Positions 23,743 through 32,412 are shown, counted from the stretch's first letter. The stretch is 64,000 nucleotides of DNA from an uncultured Cohaesibacter sp. (GCF_963666525.1 NZ_OY762905.1:2638501-2702500); one strand, 5' to 3'. Notes: generated from the sequence alone by a model not told the origin. Made by a program: numbers and translations.

Positions 23743-24801
23743 TTGTCAGACTCCTGTGCTTCCTCCTCCCCGGACAGCCTTTCGGGCTATCTGGGTGCCG
23801 CCGCCAAACGACAGCTGGTCTGGTTGCTGTCCGCCGCGATCATCCTTGCCTTGCTGATCTGGATCCCGGATCAGGGCCGGGCAACCCTGGAACTGGTGGC
23901 CTCATCGCTCATCGGGACTGGGCCCTTCCTCATCCTGTCCATTCTGCTCAGCGCCTATGCTGCAGCCTCGGGTGCGGATGCCCTGATCGCAAGGGCCTTT
24001 GCAGGTTCACCTGCCGTCATGATCGTCATGGCGGCACTGGTGGGGGCATTGTCGCCCTTCTGCTCCTGCGGCGTGATCCCTCTGGTTGCTGCGTTGCTCG
24101 GGGCAGGAGTTCCCGTTTCCGCAGTCATGGCCTTCTGGCTCGCCTCTCCGGTGATGGACCCGTCGATGTTCATGCTGACAGCCGGCGTGATGGGCTGGCA
24201 ATTCGCCGTTGCCAAGACTCTGGCAGCCATCGGGCTGGGCCTGCTGGGTGGCGGGGTGACCTTCGCCGCCGAGAGAGCCGGTCTGCTGTCGTCTTCGTTG
24301 CGCAAGACAAGCCGCTGTAGCGGGTGTTGCAGCAGTCGGAAAAAGGGGCTTGGGGCCGAACAGCTGGCCTGGGCCTTCTGGCAGGAGAGCAACCGGCGGC
24401 AATTGTTTATTCGACGGTTTGTCGAAACGACCGTCTTTCTAATCAAATGGCTGACTCTGGCCTATGTGCTGGAGAGCCTGATGATTGCCTATGTGCCCGG
24501 TGAGATGGTTGCCCGGACCCTCGGCGGTGAGGGCGTCGGCGTCATTGCCATGTCGGCGCTGGTGGGCGTCCCCGCCTATCTCAACGGCTATGCTGCGCTG
24601 CCGCTGGTTCATGGCCTGATGGAACAGGGCATGGCCGGGGGAGCCGCGCTGGCCTTCCTTGTCGCCGGAGGTGCCAGCTCTCTGCCCGCCGCGATTGCGG
24701 TCTGGGCGCTGGTCCGCCCGCCGGTGTTCCTGCTCTACATCGGCATGGCTCTCACGGGCTCCTTCCTCGCCGGACTGTTGTTTCAGGGGTGGCTGTCATG
24801 A
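23743..24801 (+). CDS. arsP: ArsP-type permease (organoarsenical efflux)
   Basis: A 352-residue inner-membrane permease of the ArsP/DUF318 family with about eight to ten segments. The hallmark SPFCSCGVIPL places Cys107 and Cys109 in the membrane; a central cytoplasmic loop adds Cys192, Cys195 and Cys196 (RCSGCCSSRK). ArsP exports trivalent organoarsenicals such as methylarsenite. Translation appears to start at TTG 23743 behind GGAGATATAG; no good ATG is available. It follows arsR and overlaps the acetyltransferase gene by four bases (ATGA). Confidence 0.82.
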   Translation: MSDSCASSSPDSLSGYLGAAAKRQLVWLLSAAIILALLIWIPDQGRATLELVASSLIGTGPFLILSILLSAYAAASGADALIARAFAGSPAVMIVMAALVGALSPFCSCGVIPLVAALLGAGVPVSAVMAFWLASPVMDPSMFMLTAGVMGWQFAVAKTLAAIGLGLLGGGVTFAAERAGLLSSSLRKTSRCSGCCSSRKKGLGAEQLAWAFWQESNRRQLFIRRFVETTVFLIKWLTLAYVLESLMIAYVPGEMVARTLGGEGVGVIAMSALVGVPAYLNGYAALPLVHGLMEQGMAGGAALAFLVAGGASSLPAAIAVWALVRPPVFLLYIGMALTGSFLAGLLFQGWLS

Positions 24802-25319
24802 TGGATATCCGTTTCAGGGCACCTCGCGAGGGGGATGTCACAGCCCTTTCTGCCATTGATGCCGCAGGGCTGGCAACAGGGCATGCCTCATTCCGATCCG
24901 ACCCTTACGACTGGCAGAAATTCGCCCGGACCTATCTGGAAGACAAGGGATTTGCCCTTGTTGCTGAGGTGGATGGGCAACTGGCCGGATGGGCCGGTGT
25001 TGCGATGGTTTCAGACCGGTGTGTCTACCGCGGTGTCGGAGAGGTCTCGATCTATATCGCACCGGCCGGCAAGGGACAGGGAGTGGGACGAGCTACACTC
25101 GAAGCGCTGATCCGGCTGTCCGAGGAGCGGGGCTACTGGAGCCTCATTGCCCAGATCTTTCCCGAAAACGAAGCGAGCCTTGCTCTCCACCGGGCCTGCG
25201 GCTTCAGAACCGTCGGGACGCGGGAAAAGGTCGGCCGCATGAGCTTTGGCCCGCTCAAGGACACATGGCGTGACACCCTCATGATGGAGCGGCGCAGCAG
25301 GATCGTCGGCATCGACTGA
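24798..25319 (+). CDS. GNAT N-acetyltransferase, ArsN1/phosphinothricin-acetyltransferase type
   Basis: A 173-residue acetyltransferase. The acetyl-CoA loop is GKGQGVGRATLEALI, and the family pattern EVSIYIAPAGKGQGVG, IFPENEASLALHRACGFRTVGTREKVGRM and WRDTLMMERRS is that of phosphinothricin/arsinothricin N-acetyltransferases. Its overlap with arsP and the nearby arsR favour the ArsN1 role, acetylation of the antibiotic arsinothricin, over herbicide detoxification. ATG 24798 overlaps the arsP stop; an in-frame GTG at 24789 is an alternative start. Confidence 0.82.
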   Translation: MMDIRFRAPREGDVTALSAIDAAGLATGHASFRSDPYDWQKFARTYLEDKGFALVAEVDGQLAGWAGVAMVSDRCVYRGVGEVSIYIAPAGKGQGVGRATLEALIRLSEERGYWSLIAQIFPENEASLALHRACGFRTVGTREKVGRMSFGPLKDTWRDTLMMERRSRIVGID

Positions 25320-25350
25320 TGCCGATGTGAACCGCATGGCCTGAAAGCAG

Positions 25351-25385
25351 AAAAGCCCCTCGGTAGTCATCCGAAGGGCTTTTCC
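25351..25385. terminator. Bidirectional terminator
   Basis: AAAAGCCCCTCGG at 25351-25363 pairs with CCGAAGGGCTTTT at 25371-25383 with one mismatch and a seven-base loop. A and T tracts on the two sides let it end both the ars operon and the convergent aldo/keto reductase gene. Confidence 0.85.
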
Positions 25386-25426
25386 ATATCCGATACCCTC
25401 ATTGACGGGAGAAGGAAGGCTGCAGG

Positions 25427-26485
25427 TTATCCTTCAAGATGGGGGGCAATCAGGGCCAGGTCGGCTTCTGACAGCCGGTCCGGTGCTGTTGTCGCCTGAT
25501 GCCAGTAGGGATAGGCCAATGGCTTGCGGCTGACTTTTTCCAGCTTGTCCAGCGCTTCGGTATCCAGCGTGAGGTCAGCCGCCTTGAGGTTGTCCGCCAG
25601 CTGTACATCGGAACGCGCGCCGACGACTGCGCTTGCAACGCCGGGACGGCTCATCAGCCAGGCAAGAGCCACCTGTGCTGGCGTCGCTCCCTCATAGGAA
25701 TTGGCAACTTCGATCAGGACTTCGACAATGTCATAGAGCGCTTCGACATCGTGGACCGGCGGCTCGGTCCAGCCGTTGACGCGTCGGGTGCCTTCCGGCT
25801 CCGGACGGTCGCGGCGATATTTGCCGGTCAACAGGCCACAGGCCAGAGGCGACCAGATCACGGCACCAAGGCCCTGATCGATACCGATGGGCAGAAGCTC
25901 CTGTTCGGCTTCGCGCGCCTGAAGAGTATAATGGATCTGCTGGGCAACCGGGCGTACCAGATGCTCCCGTTCGGCGGCGCCGAGATATTTCATGATGTGC
26001 CAACCGGAAAAGTTCGAGACGCCCAGATAGCGGATCTTGCCAGCACACAACAGGTCGTCCATGGCCCGCAGGGTTTCTTCAACCGGTGTCCTACCGTCCC
26101 ATTCGTGGCACCAGTAGAGGTCGATGTAGTCGGTTTTCAACCGCTTGAGGCTGGCTTCGCAGGCCTCAATGATATGATGGCGCGAAAGGCCGCGGTCATT
26201 GGGGCCGGGGCCGGTCGGGAACCGCACCTTGGTGGCGAGCAGAAGATCATTGCGCTGCCCTGCGACAGCCTCACCAATGATTTCTTCTGACAGGCCATCA
26301 GAATAGACATCCGAAGAGTCGAGCATGTTGACACCGGCCTCGATGGCCATCGCAATCTGACGTCGGGCGCCCTCGATGCCGGTGTTACCGGCCGTGGCGA
26401 AAAAGCCCTCTCCGCCAAAGGTCATGGTGCCCAGTTGCAGGGCCGACACCTTGAGGCCTGAACGGCCCAGATAATTGTATTTCAT
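25427..26485 (-). CDS. Aldo/keto reductase
   Basis: A 352-residue NADP-dependent oxidoreductase with a TIM-barrel fold. The catalytic tetrad is visible: Asp56 and Tyr61 in NMLDSSDVYSDG, Lys86 in LATKV and His127 in YWCHEWD. The late VVGARSDVQLADNLKA is the usual cofactor-phosphate site. It belongs to the YajO/YeaE-like group that reduces sugar or xenobiotic carbonyls. It stands alone, with a terminator behind it and GAGGACAATTCG before its ATG. Confidence 0.9.
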   Translation of the reverse strand: MKYNYLGRSGLKVSALQLGTMTFGGEGFFATAGNTGIEGARRQIAMAIEAGVNMLDSSDVYSDGLSEEIIGEAVAGQRNDLLLATKVRFPTGPGPNDRGLSRHHIIEACEASLKRLKTDYIDLYWCHEWDGRTPVEETLRAMDDLLCAGKIRYLGVSNFSGWHIMKYLGAAEREHLVRPVAQQIHYTLQAREAEQELLPIGIDQGLGAVIWSPLACGLLTGKYRRDRPEPEGTRRVNGWTEPPVHDVEALYDIVEVLIEVANSYEGATPAQVALAWLMSRPGVASAVVGARSDVQLADNLKAADLTLDTEALDKLEKVSRKPLAYPYWHQATTAPDRLSEADLALIAPHLEG

Positions 26486-26893
26486 CGAATTGTCCTCATG
26501 TTATCCCGATTGAGCCTTTGGAAAGACTTCATGGCAGGCCGGATCCGGCGTGGGACACATTGCAGACCCGTGCGGGGTGGCACCAGTCGGTACCCGAGGT
26601 CGTGCGTTCAATCCTTGCGACAAGTCGTTGATCTTGATGTGTGGGTGACCGGAACTGTCTGGAGAAATCATAAACCCGATTGAAGAGCATATTTGAAACT
26701 TTCAATCGTTCAAGCGCAAACAGGAGGATAAACCGCCGCATGCATCGGGCACAATGTCGCTTCTTTTCCATCTGCCGCGCCTTGCCAAGCTGTTGTGGGC
26801 AGGATTAGTGTAATGGCTTCAAAGTCATTGGGGTCATTCGGACATCGTTGTAATGCTCTTGGGGCAAAACCGATCAGGACCACGGAGAACAGG
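26486..26893. other. Divergent intergenic stretch without a recognised gene
   Basis: About 408 bases separate the divergent reductase and iron-sulfur genes. I find no RNA gene, no strong inverted repeat and no credible small coding frame. It must hold promoters for both sides, but none stands out. Confidence 0.4.
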
Positions 26894-27577
26894 ATGATAT
26901 CAGCGCTCGAAAAGGCTCTGGAGCCGTGCGGCTTCTTTCTACGGGGAGGCTTCTATCCAGAGGCGGCTGATGCCGTTCCCCTTTTGTCCGATGGGCAGAC
27001 AGTGGCCACAGTGCTGGTCGTCGGCAGTGTTGGCCCGCGCATGTGGCAGGAATTCCAGAAGGAGCGAGCCGATTGCCCTGATCCGCTGGATGAGTGGACC
27101 GAGCGCAGGCTGAAGGTCATCGCCGGGCAATTCGGCGCGCATCCGGTCTTTCCCTTCGACCGGCCGTATTATCCTTTCCAGCGCTGGGACAAGCGGACCG
27201 GGACCTGTTTCAAGTCTCCCCTGCGCATCAAGATCCATCCGGTCTACGGCCTTTGGCACGCGACCCGAGGGGCTCTTCTGTTTTCGGAACGTCTGGCATT
27301 GCCCGAGCATGAAAAGACGCAACACCCATGCAAAACCTGCGTTGGCACGCCGTGCCTTGGCGCCTGTCCGGTTGGTGCCTTCTCGACCAGAGGGCTGGAT
27401 ATCAAGCTCTGCGCCAACCATCTTGCCGGTCCGGATTCGGAGGACTGCATGACAAACGGCTGTCTGGCCCGTCGTGCCTGCCCGGTGGGCAAGGACTATC
27501 AGCTTGCGCCTGAGCAGGCGTCCTTCCACATGCAGGCGCTCCGCCTCTATCACAAGGAAATCGAAAGCCTCGCCTGA
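26894..27577 (+). CDS. Double [4Fe-4S] protein related to the QueG ferredoxin module
   Basis: A 227-residue protein whose C-terminal third has eight Cys in a ferredoxin-like pattern: Cys146, 149, 154 and 158 (CKTCVGTPCLGACPVGAF) and Cys173, 185, 190 and 196. The motifs resemble the iron-sulfur module of epoxyqueuosine reductase QueG, but the protein is shorter and the N-terminal part (about 130 residues) lacks a clear cobalamin domain. It is probably an electron-transfer or reductase component of unknown partner. ATG 26894 follows GGAGAACAGG; the open frame upstream to 26795 shows no family features. Confidence 0.75.
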   Translation: MISALEKALEPCGFFLRGGFYPEAADAVPLLSDGQTVATVLVVGSVGPRMWQEFQKERADCPDPLDEWTERRLKVIAGQFGAHPVFPFDRPYYPFQRWDKRTGTCFKSPLRIKIHPVYGLWHATRGALLFSERLALPEHEKTQHPCKTCVGTPCLGACPVGAFSTRGLDIKLCANHLAGPDSEDCMTNGCLARRACPVGKDYQLAPEQASFHMQALRLYHKEIESLA

Positions 27578-27693
27578 GTGCTTCCGCCCCGGATCACAAT
27601 TTACTCCATCTGGGGTCGGATCTTTCACCCGAAAAGGGCAGGGGATTGAAATCATGATCATTTTTCCCCAAAATGGCGGTTTCAACAGGGCTA

Positions 27694-27722
27694 TTGACAT
27701 ATGTAACCGATTACATTACTAA
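27694..27722 (+). promoter_or_regulatory. Promoter of the sugar importer operon
   Basis: TTGACA at 27694-27699 is a perfect -35. A -10 candidate TACTAA lies at 27717-27722 after a 17-base spacer; TAATAT at 27720-27725 is an alternative. The first operator fills the spacer exactly, so a bound repressor would block RNA polymerase. Confidence 0.65.
27701..27716. promoter_or_regulatory. LacI-type operator 1
   Basis: ATGTAACCGATTACAT is symmetric at 14 of 16 positions with a central CG, the LacI/GalR pattern. It lies between the -35 and -10 elements. Its exact reverse complement recurs at 27767-27782. The LacI gene of the same operon is the likely reader. Confidence 0.8.
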
Positions 27723-27766
27723 TATCCTCCAACCACGGCCTATGTGCCTTGGAAATGGAAACAAAA

Positions 27767-27782
27767 ATGTAATCGGTTACAT
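27767..27782. promoter_or_regulatory. LacI-type operator 2
   Basis: ATGTAATCGGTTACAT is the exact reverse complement of operator 1, centred 66 bases downstream and 27 bases before the start codon. Flanking bases extend its symmetry (ACAAAA before, TTTTGT after). Two operators at this spacing could support looping by a tetramer or cooperative blocking. Confidence 0.8.
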
Positions 27783-27808
27783 TTTTGTTTGTGTTGGAGG
27801 AAATCGAT

Positions 27809-28834
27809 ATGATGAAGAAATGGTTTTTGGCTGCAACCATGTTGGTTGCGGCAGGGGTCTCTGCGTCCGTCGCGAATGCTGAAAGCTTCAAGATCGGACT
27901 GTCCAATGGCTGGGTTGGTAGCGAATGGCGCACCCAGATGATTGAAGAGGCACAGGCCGCAGCCGAGGCATGGAAGGCCAAGGGCGTAGACATTGAAGTT
28001 GTTGTCCAGAGTGGCAACGTGGATGCACAGGGCCAGGTCGGTCAGGTGCGCAACTTCATCAACCAGGGCGTTGATGCAATCATCATCAACCCGAACAGCC
28101 CGTCAGCATTCAACCCTGTGTTCGCCCAGGCCAAGGCGCGTGGCATCACCGTGATTGCGACGGATGCCGAGGTTTCTTCAAAGGATGCCATCTATGTCGG
28201 CATCGACCAGAAGCAGTGGGCCTTCCAGTCTGCCAAATGGCTGGCTGAGACCCTCAATGGCAAAGGCAACGTGGTCACCATCAACGGTGTTGCGGGCAAC
28301 CCGGCCAACGAAATGCGCGTTGCAGGCTACAAGGAAGCTTTCGCCGCTCATCCCGACATCAAGGTGTTGAACGAAGCCAACGCCAACTGGGACCAGGCTC
28401 AGGGCCAGCAAGCCATGCAGAACCTGCTCGCAACCTATCCTGACATTCAGGGCGTATGGGTCCAGGATGGCATGGCTGCCGGTGCATGGCGCTCCATCGT
28501 TGCTGCCAACAAGGTGGACAGCATTGCCGCAACCGGTGAAATCCGCAAGGACTTCATGGTGACCTGGAAGGAACAGGGCCTGAACTCCGCTGCCTCTGTC
28601 AACCCTCCCGGTGTGATGGCTTCCGCACTCAATGTTGCTGTGTTGAAACTACAGGGCAAGGAATTCAAGGACGGCATTTTTGCCGGTGTCTATGGGAATG
28701 CGATCTATATTCCGATCCCGTTCATCGACAACACAAACCTTGATGAAAAGCTCGAAGAAGCCAAAGACAAGCCCGGCTATTGGTCTGTGAGCGCCGTTGT
28801 GACGCCGGAAGAAGCCGAAGCATTCTTCAAATAA
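27809..28834 (+). CDS. Sugar ABC transporter substrate-binding protein (ribose/rhamnose type)
   Basis: A 341-residue periplasmic binding protein of the Peripla_BP_4 family. Residues 1-24 form a signal peptide ending VANA. The mature start SFKIGLSNGWVGSEWRTQM and the later FINQGVDAIIINPNSPSAFNP are typical of pentose/deoxyhexose binders. ATG 27809 follows TTGGAGGAAATCGAT; a second ATG is directly adjacent. It is the first gene of the LacI-controlled operon and has a strong hairpin behind it. The ligand cannot be read from sequence. Confidence 0.92.
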   Translation: MMKKWFLAATMLVAAGVSASVANAESFKIGLSNGWVGSEWRTQMIEEAQAAAEAWKAKGVDIEVVVQSGNVDAQGQVGQVRNFINQGVDAIIINPNSPSAFNPVFAQAKARGITVIATDAEVSSKDAIYVGIDQKQWAFQSAKWLAETLNGKGNVVTINGVAGNPANEMRVAGYKEAFAAHPDIKVLNEANANWDQAQGQQAMQNLLATYPDIQGVWVQDGMAAGAWRSIVAANKVDSIAATGEIRKDFMVTWKEQGLNSAASVNPPGVMASALNVAVLKLQGKEFKDGIFAGVYGNAIYIPIPFIDNTNLDEKLEEAKDKPGYWSVSAVVTPEEAEAFFK

Positions 28835-28880
28835 ATGAACCAGGCGCCCGCCTGCTCCCGTCAGTGAGGGATTTCAACGT

Positions 28881-28901
28881 CCCGCGATCGATGATCGCGG
28901 G
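28881..28901 (+). other. Hairpin between binding-protein and ATPase genes
   Basis: CCCGCGATC and GATCGCGGG form a perfect nine-pair stem with a GAT loop. GC-rich flanks (GCGCCCGCC before, GGCGGGCG after) can extend it. With no T run, it fits a 3' stabiliser of the binding-protein message. Confidence 0.65.
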
Positions 28902-28936
28902 CGGGCGTCCAGACTTTGCAAAATCCGAGGATTGTC

Positions 28937-30433
28937 ATGTCTCCAGCAATTACGGTGCGCGATCTCACCAAGCGGTTCGACAAGGTTCATGCTCTGACCG
29001 ATGGTCGCCTGACTGTCGAACGTGGGGAAATCCACGCACTGCTTGGCGCCAACGGATGCGGTAAGAGCACCCTGTCCAAGATTGTCGCCGGGGCCTATGC
29101 GCCCACCTCCGGGACCGTTCTCATCGACGGCAAGGAAGTGTCCTTCCGCAGTCCGCGCGATGCGGAACAGATGGGTATTGCCCTGTTCTATCAGGAATTG
29201 AGCCTGATCCCGAAAATGTCCGTTGAGGCCAACATCTTTCTGAGGCGCGAACCGCGCAATGGTTTGGGCTTTGTCGACCGCGGCAAAATGCGGGCAGAGA
29301 CGCTCAAACTGCTGGAGATGTTCAAGGATGCGGTTGGCGACGATATCCGCCCCGATGCATTGGTGGCAGACTTGACCCCCGGTCAACGCCAGATCGTTGA
29401 AATCCTGAAAGTTTATGCTAAAGAGCCGCGCATCGTCATCATGGATGAGGCAACCGCTGCGCTCGATGGCCGACAGGTGAAGGTCTTCTTTGACATTCTG
29501 CGCAAGAAGCGTGAGGAAGGCGTCTCCACCATTTTCATTTCCCATCGCCTGGATGAAGTGTTCGAGATCTGCGACCACGCGACCATCATGCGAAACGGTG
29601 CTGTCGTGGCCGAAACCGCCATTGCTGACACCACACCAGAAGATGTCGTGCACATGATGGTGGGGGATGTGAAGAAGGCTCCCAAACGACAGCTCCGAGA
29701 TCAGGACGACAAGGCGCCACTGCTCAAGCTCGAAGCGGTTGGCAGTCCGCAACTCGACAATGTCTTCCTTTCCGTGGCGCCCGGCGAGATCGTCGGTCTT
29801 GGTGGTCTGCAGGGGCAGGGGCAATCGACGCTGTTGCGCAGTCTGTTCGGAGCCCTGCCAATCACATCCGGTCAGGTAATGCTGAACAACGACCCCGTGT
29901 CCATTCGCAAACCGGCCGACGCCGTGCATCGCAAGATCGCCTATGTCTCCGGCGACCGCGGCCCGGATGCTGCTCTTCCCGGACGCTCGATCTTTGAGAA
30001 TCTGGCGGCCGCCATTCTGGTCAGCGAACGCCGCAAGCTGGTGCGGGCCAAGGAGTTGCAGCCGCAACTGGCCGAGGTCGCCTCTGCCTTCAAGACCAAA
30101 TACGCCCGCCTGAGCGATGCCATCGGCACCCTTTCGGGCGGCAACCAGCAGAAGATCTTCATCGCCCGCTGGCTGGCCACCAACCCGCAACTGATCCTGC
30201 TCGATGACCCGACCAAGGGCATCGACCTTGCGGCCAAGGCCGACCTGTTCGCCCTCATTCGTGGTCTGGCCGATTCCGGCGTTGCCGTTCTGCTCTATTC
30301 CAGCGAGGAATCCGAGCTTCTCGACAATTGTGACCGGATCGCCGTGTTCAACGACGGGGCGGTTGTCACCGAACTTTCCGGCGCCGAGATGGACAGTTTC
30401 CATCTGACCCGCGCAGCCTATGGAGAGGCCTGA
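28937..30433 (+). CDS. Sugar ABC transporter ATP-binding protein (double ATPase, RbsA/MglA type)
   Basis: A 498-residue ATPase with two nucleotide-binding domains. The first has intact Walker A (GANGCGKST, 37-45) but a degenerate signature LTPGQRQIVEI. The second has a degenerate Walker A (GLQGQGQST, no Lys), with good signature LSGGNQQK and Walker B LILLDDPTKGID. This asymmetry is normal in the family. ATG 28937 follows GAGGATTGTC; an in-frame ATG at 28916 is less likely. It overlaps the first permease gene by one base. Confidence 0.92.
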   Translation: MSPAITVRDLTKRFDKVHALTDGRLTVERGEIHALLGANGCGKSTLSKIVAGAYAPTSGTVLIDGKEVSFRSPRDAEQMGIALFYQELSLIPKMSVEANIFLRREPRNGLGFVDRGKMRAETLKLLEMFKDAVGDDIRPDALVADLTPGQRQIVEILKVYAKEPRIVIMDEATAALDGRQVKVFFDILRKKREEGVSTIFISHRLDEVFEICDHATIMRNGAVVAETAIADTTPEDVVHMMVGDVKKAPKRQLRDQDDKAPLLKLEAVGSPQLDNVFLSVAPGEIVGLGGLQGQGQSTLLRSLFGALPITSGQVMLNNDPVSIRKPADAVHRKIAYVSGDRGPDAALPGRSIFENLAAAILVSERRKLVRAKELQPQLAEVASAFKTKYARLSDAIGTLSGGNQQKIFIARWLATNPQLILLDDPTKGIDLAAKADLFALIRGLADSGVAVLLYSSEESELLDNCDRIAVFNDGAVVTELSGAEMDSFHLTRAAYGEA

Positions 30434-31401
30434 TGAAAAACATCCTTTCCGCAGCCAAACCGGCCTCGGGCTCACTCAAGAAGCCTGCCTGGTTCGTAGC
30501 CTTTGGCTTTCTTGTGGTTCTGATCCTCATCAACTGGTATCTGCAGCCTTCCTTTTTTGATGGCATGGTGCTGCATTCCAACCTGACTACCTTCCTGCCT
30601 CTCATTCTGGTGGCGATCGGCCAGACTTTCGTCATCATGGGCGGGGACATCGATCTGTCCGTTGGCTCCATTGCGGCGTTGGTCAATGTGGTTACCGTTA
30701 GCGTCATTGCCATGGCTGGAGGCGACAACGCCAGCGTGCCGATCGGTCTTTTGGCTGGTCTCGTCGTTGCGGTGCTGTGTGGCGTCTTCAACGGTCTGCT
30801 GATCAGTTATCTGCGCCTTCAGCCGATGGTCGCCACCTTCGGTACCGGGATCATCTTCTCGGCTCTGGCCCTGTGGATCCTGCCGCAGGCGGGCCTTGCC
30901 GTGCCCGATGTCTTCTGGATGACCTATGGCGGCACCATTCTGGGCATTCCGACTGTACTCTGGATCTTGGTGGCTGGTTTTGTCTTTGTGCTCATCATGA
31001 AACGGCGGCCCTTTGAAAGCCATCTGAAGGCTGTGGGTGGCAATCGCGCCGGGGCGTTCCAGAGCGGCATCGACATGAGCTTCATCCGGCTGCTGTCCTT
31101 TGCCCTTTGCGGCCTGTTTGCGGGATTTGCGGCGCTGTGCCTGACGGGGGAGACGGCCAGTGGCGACCCGCTGCTCGGTCAGAGTCTCGCCATGGGATCG
31201 ATCTCGGCGGTGGTTCTGGGCGGCACCATGCTGTCTGGTGGCGTCGGTGGTGCGGTCGGCTCCATTTTCGGTGCTCTGCTGCTCGGCATGATCGGCAATG
31301 TCATCTTCTTTGCCGGACTGCCTTTCGAATATCAGACGCTGGTGCAGGGTCTGATCGTTTTGGCCGCGCTGGCTGGCGGCGTTCTCGTGGCGCGCAAGTG
31401 A
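30433..31401 (+). CDS. Sugar ABC transporter permease 1 (RbsC type)
   Basis: A 322-residue inner-membrane permease with about nine hydrophobic segments. It carries the family motif GGDIDLSVGSIAALVN in the early loop and SAVVLGGTMLSGGVGGAVGSIFGALLLG near the end. The start ATG overlaps the ATPase stop (TGATG). It should pair with the next gene's product as a heterodimeric channel. Confidence 0.92.
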   Translation: MKNILSAAKPASGSLKKPAWFVAFGFLVVLILINWYLQPSFFDGMVLHSNLTTFLPLILVAIGQTFVIMGGDIDLSVGSIAALVNVVTVSVIAMAGGDNASVPIGLLAGLVVAVLCGVFNGLLISYLRLQPMVATFGTGIIFSALALWILPQAGLAVPDVFWMTYGGTILGIPTVLWILVAGFVFVLIMKRRPFESHLKAVGGNRAGAFQSGIDMSFIRLLSFALCGLFAGFAALCLTGETASGDPLLGQSLAMGSISAVVLGGTMLSGGVGGAVGSIFGALLLGMIGNVIFFAGLPFEYQTLVQGLIVLAALAGGVLVARK

Positions 31402-31411
31402 GGAGATTGAA

Positions 31412-32407
31412 ATGTCTGAAGCTTCAAGCAACATGAACTCTGAAAACGCCGGCCTGCGTCTTGCCGCCATTCTGCGCGAACCCGTGGTGCTCGCCCTGTT
31501 CGCCATCATCATCCTGCTGGGGATCGGCGAGGCGGTCTCTCCCGGCTTCGCCCGTGGCGACCAGATCATCAAGCTTCTGACGGTTGCGGCCCTCTTGGGT
31601 TTTGCCGCAGCAGGCCAGAATCTGGTGGTGCTGGCCGGTGGCGAGGGCATTGACCTGTCGGTCGGCGCGATGATCTCGCTTGGCGCTGTCATCGCCGGCA
31701 ATGTCATGGACGGCAGCAACGGCGGCATCGTCCCGGCGATCATTGTCGCCAGCGGCGTTACTTTCCTTATCGGCATGGTCAACGGACTGGGCGTCAACCT
31801 GATCCGCATTCCGCCTCTTGTCATGACCCTTGGCATGACCTCGGTCATTCAGGGTGGACTTGTGGTCTTCTCCCGCGGCATTCCGTCCGGCAACGCGGCT
31901 CCGGCCCTAATGAACTTCATCAACCAGCCGGTTGTCTTCGGCATTCCGGGCATCCTGTTCATCTGGCTGGTGCTGATCATCGGCATGGTCTTCATGCTGC
32001 GCGCCACGGCGTTCGGCCTGTCGATCTATGCTGTCGGAGCCAACCCGCAGGCCGCCCGTCTGGTGGGGCTGCCGGTCAAGGCCATCCGCACCATCGTGTT
32101 CGGTCTTTCCGGTGCACTTGCCGGTTTGACCGGGGTTTTTGTTATCGGTTACACAGGCAACTCATTCATTAGTGTAGGTGACCAGTATATGTTGCCGTCA
32201 ATTATCGCGGTTGTCATCGGTGGCACTTCCCTTGCGGGTGGATCTGGTGGTTATATTGGGACGGTTGCGGGAGCAATTGCCTTGATTCTGCTGCAGAGCG
32301 TTCTGACCACGCTGCATCTTGAATTCTGGGGCCGACAGTTGATCTTTGGCGGCACCCTGCTTCTGCTGCTCATGTTCTATGGACGTCAGAAAAGTGCACG
32401 GATCTAA
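31412..32407 (+). CDS. Sugar ABC transporter permease 2 (RbsC type)
   Basis: A 331-residue permease with the motif GEGIDLSVGAMISLGAVIAG and the late IIAVVIGGTSLAGGSGGYIGTVAGAI. It starts at ATG 31412 behind GAGGAGATTGAA, 10 bases after permease 1. The stretch around 32145-32290 is more AT-rich than its surroundings, but the frame and motifs stay intact. It completes the importer and ends five bases before the LacI gene. Confidence 0.92.
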   Translation: MSEASSNMNSENAGLRLAAILREPVVLALFAIIILLGIGEAVSPGFARGDQIIKLLTVAALLGFAAAGQNLVVLAGGEGIDLSVGAMISLGAVIAGNVMDGSNGGIVPAIIVASGVTFLIGMVNGLGVNLIRIPPLVMTLGMTSVIQGGLVVFSRGIPSGNAAPALMNFINQPVVFGIPGILFIWLVLIIGMVFMLRATAFGLSIYAVGANPQAARLVGLPVKAIRTIVFGLSGALAGLTGVFVIGYTGNSFISVGDQYMLPSIIAVVIGGTSLAGGSGGYIGTVAGAIALILLQSVLTTLHLEFWGRQLIFGGTLLLLLMFYGRQKSARI

Positions 32408-32412
32408 TCACC

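Noticed and set aside
28874..30475. A 533-codon open frame on the minus strand
   Set aside because: It mirrors the sugar ATPase gene, whose Walker and signature motifs are unmistakable.
32145..32290. A foreign or recombined patch in permease 2 because it is more AT-rich
   Set aside because: The reading frame and family motifs continue through it without disruption, and the shift is short; local codon drift is enough.
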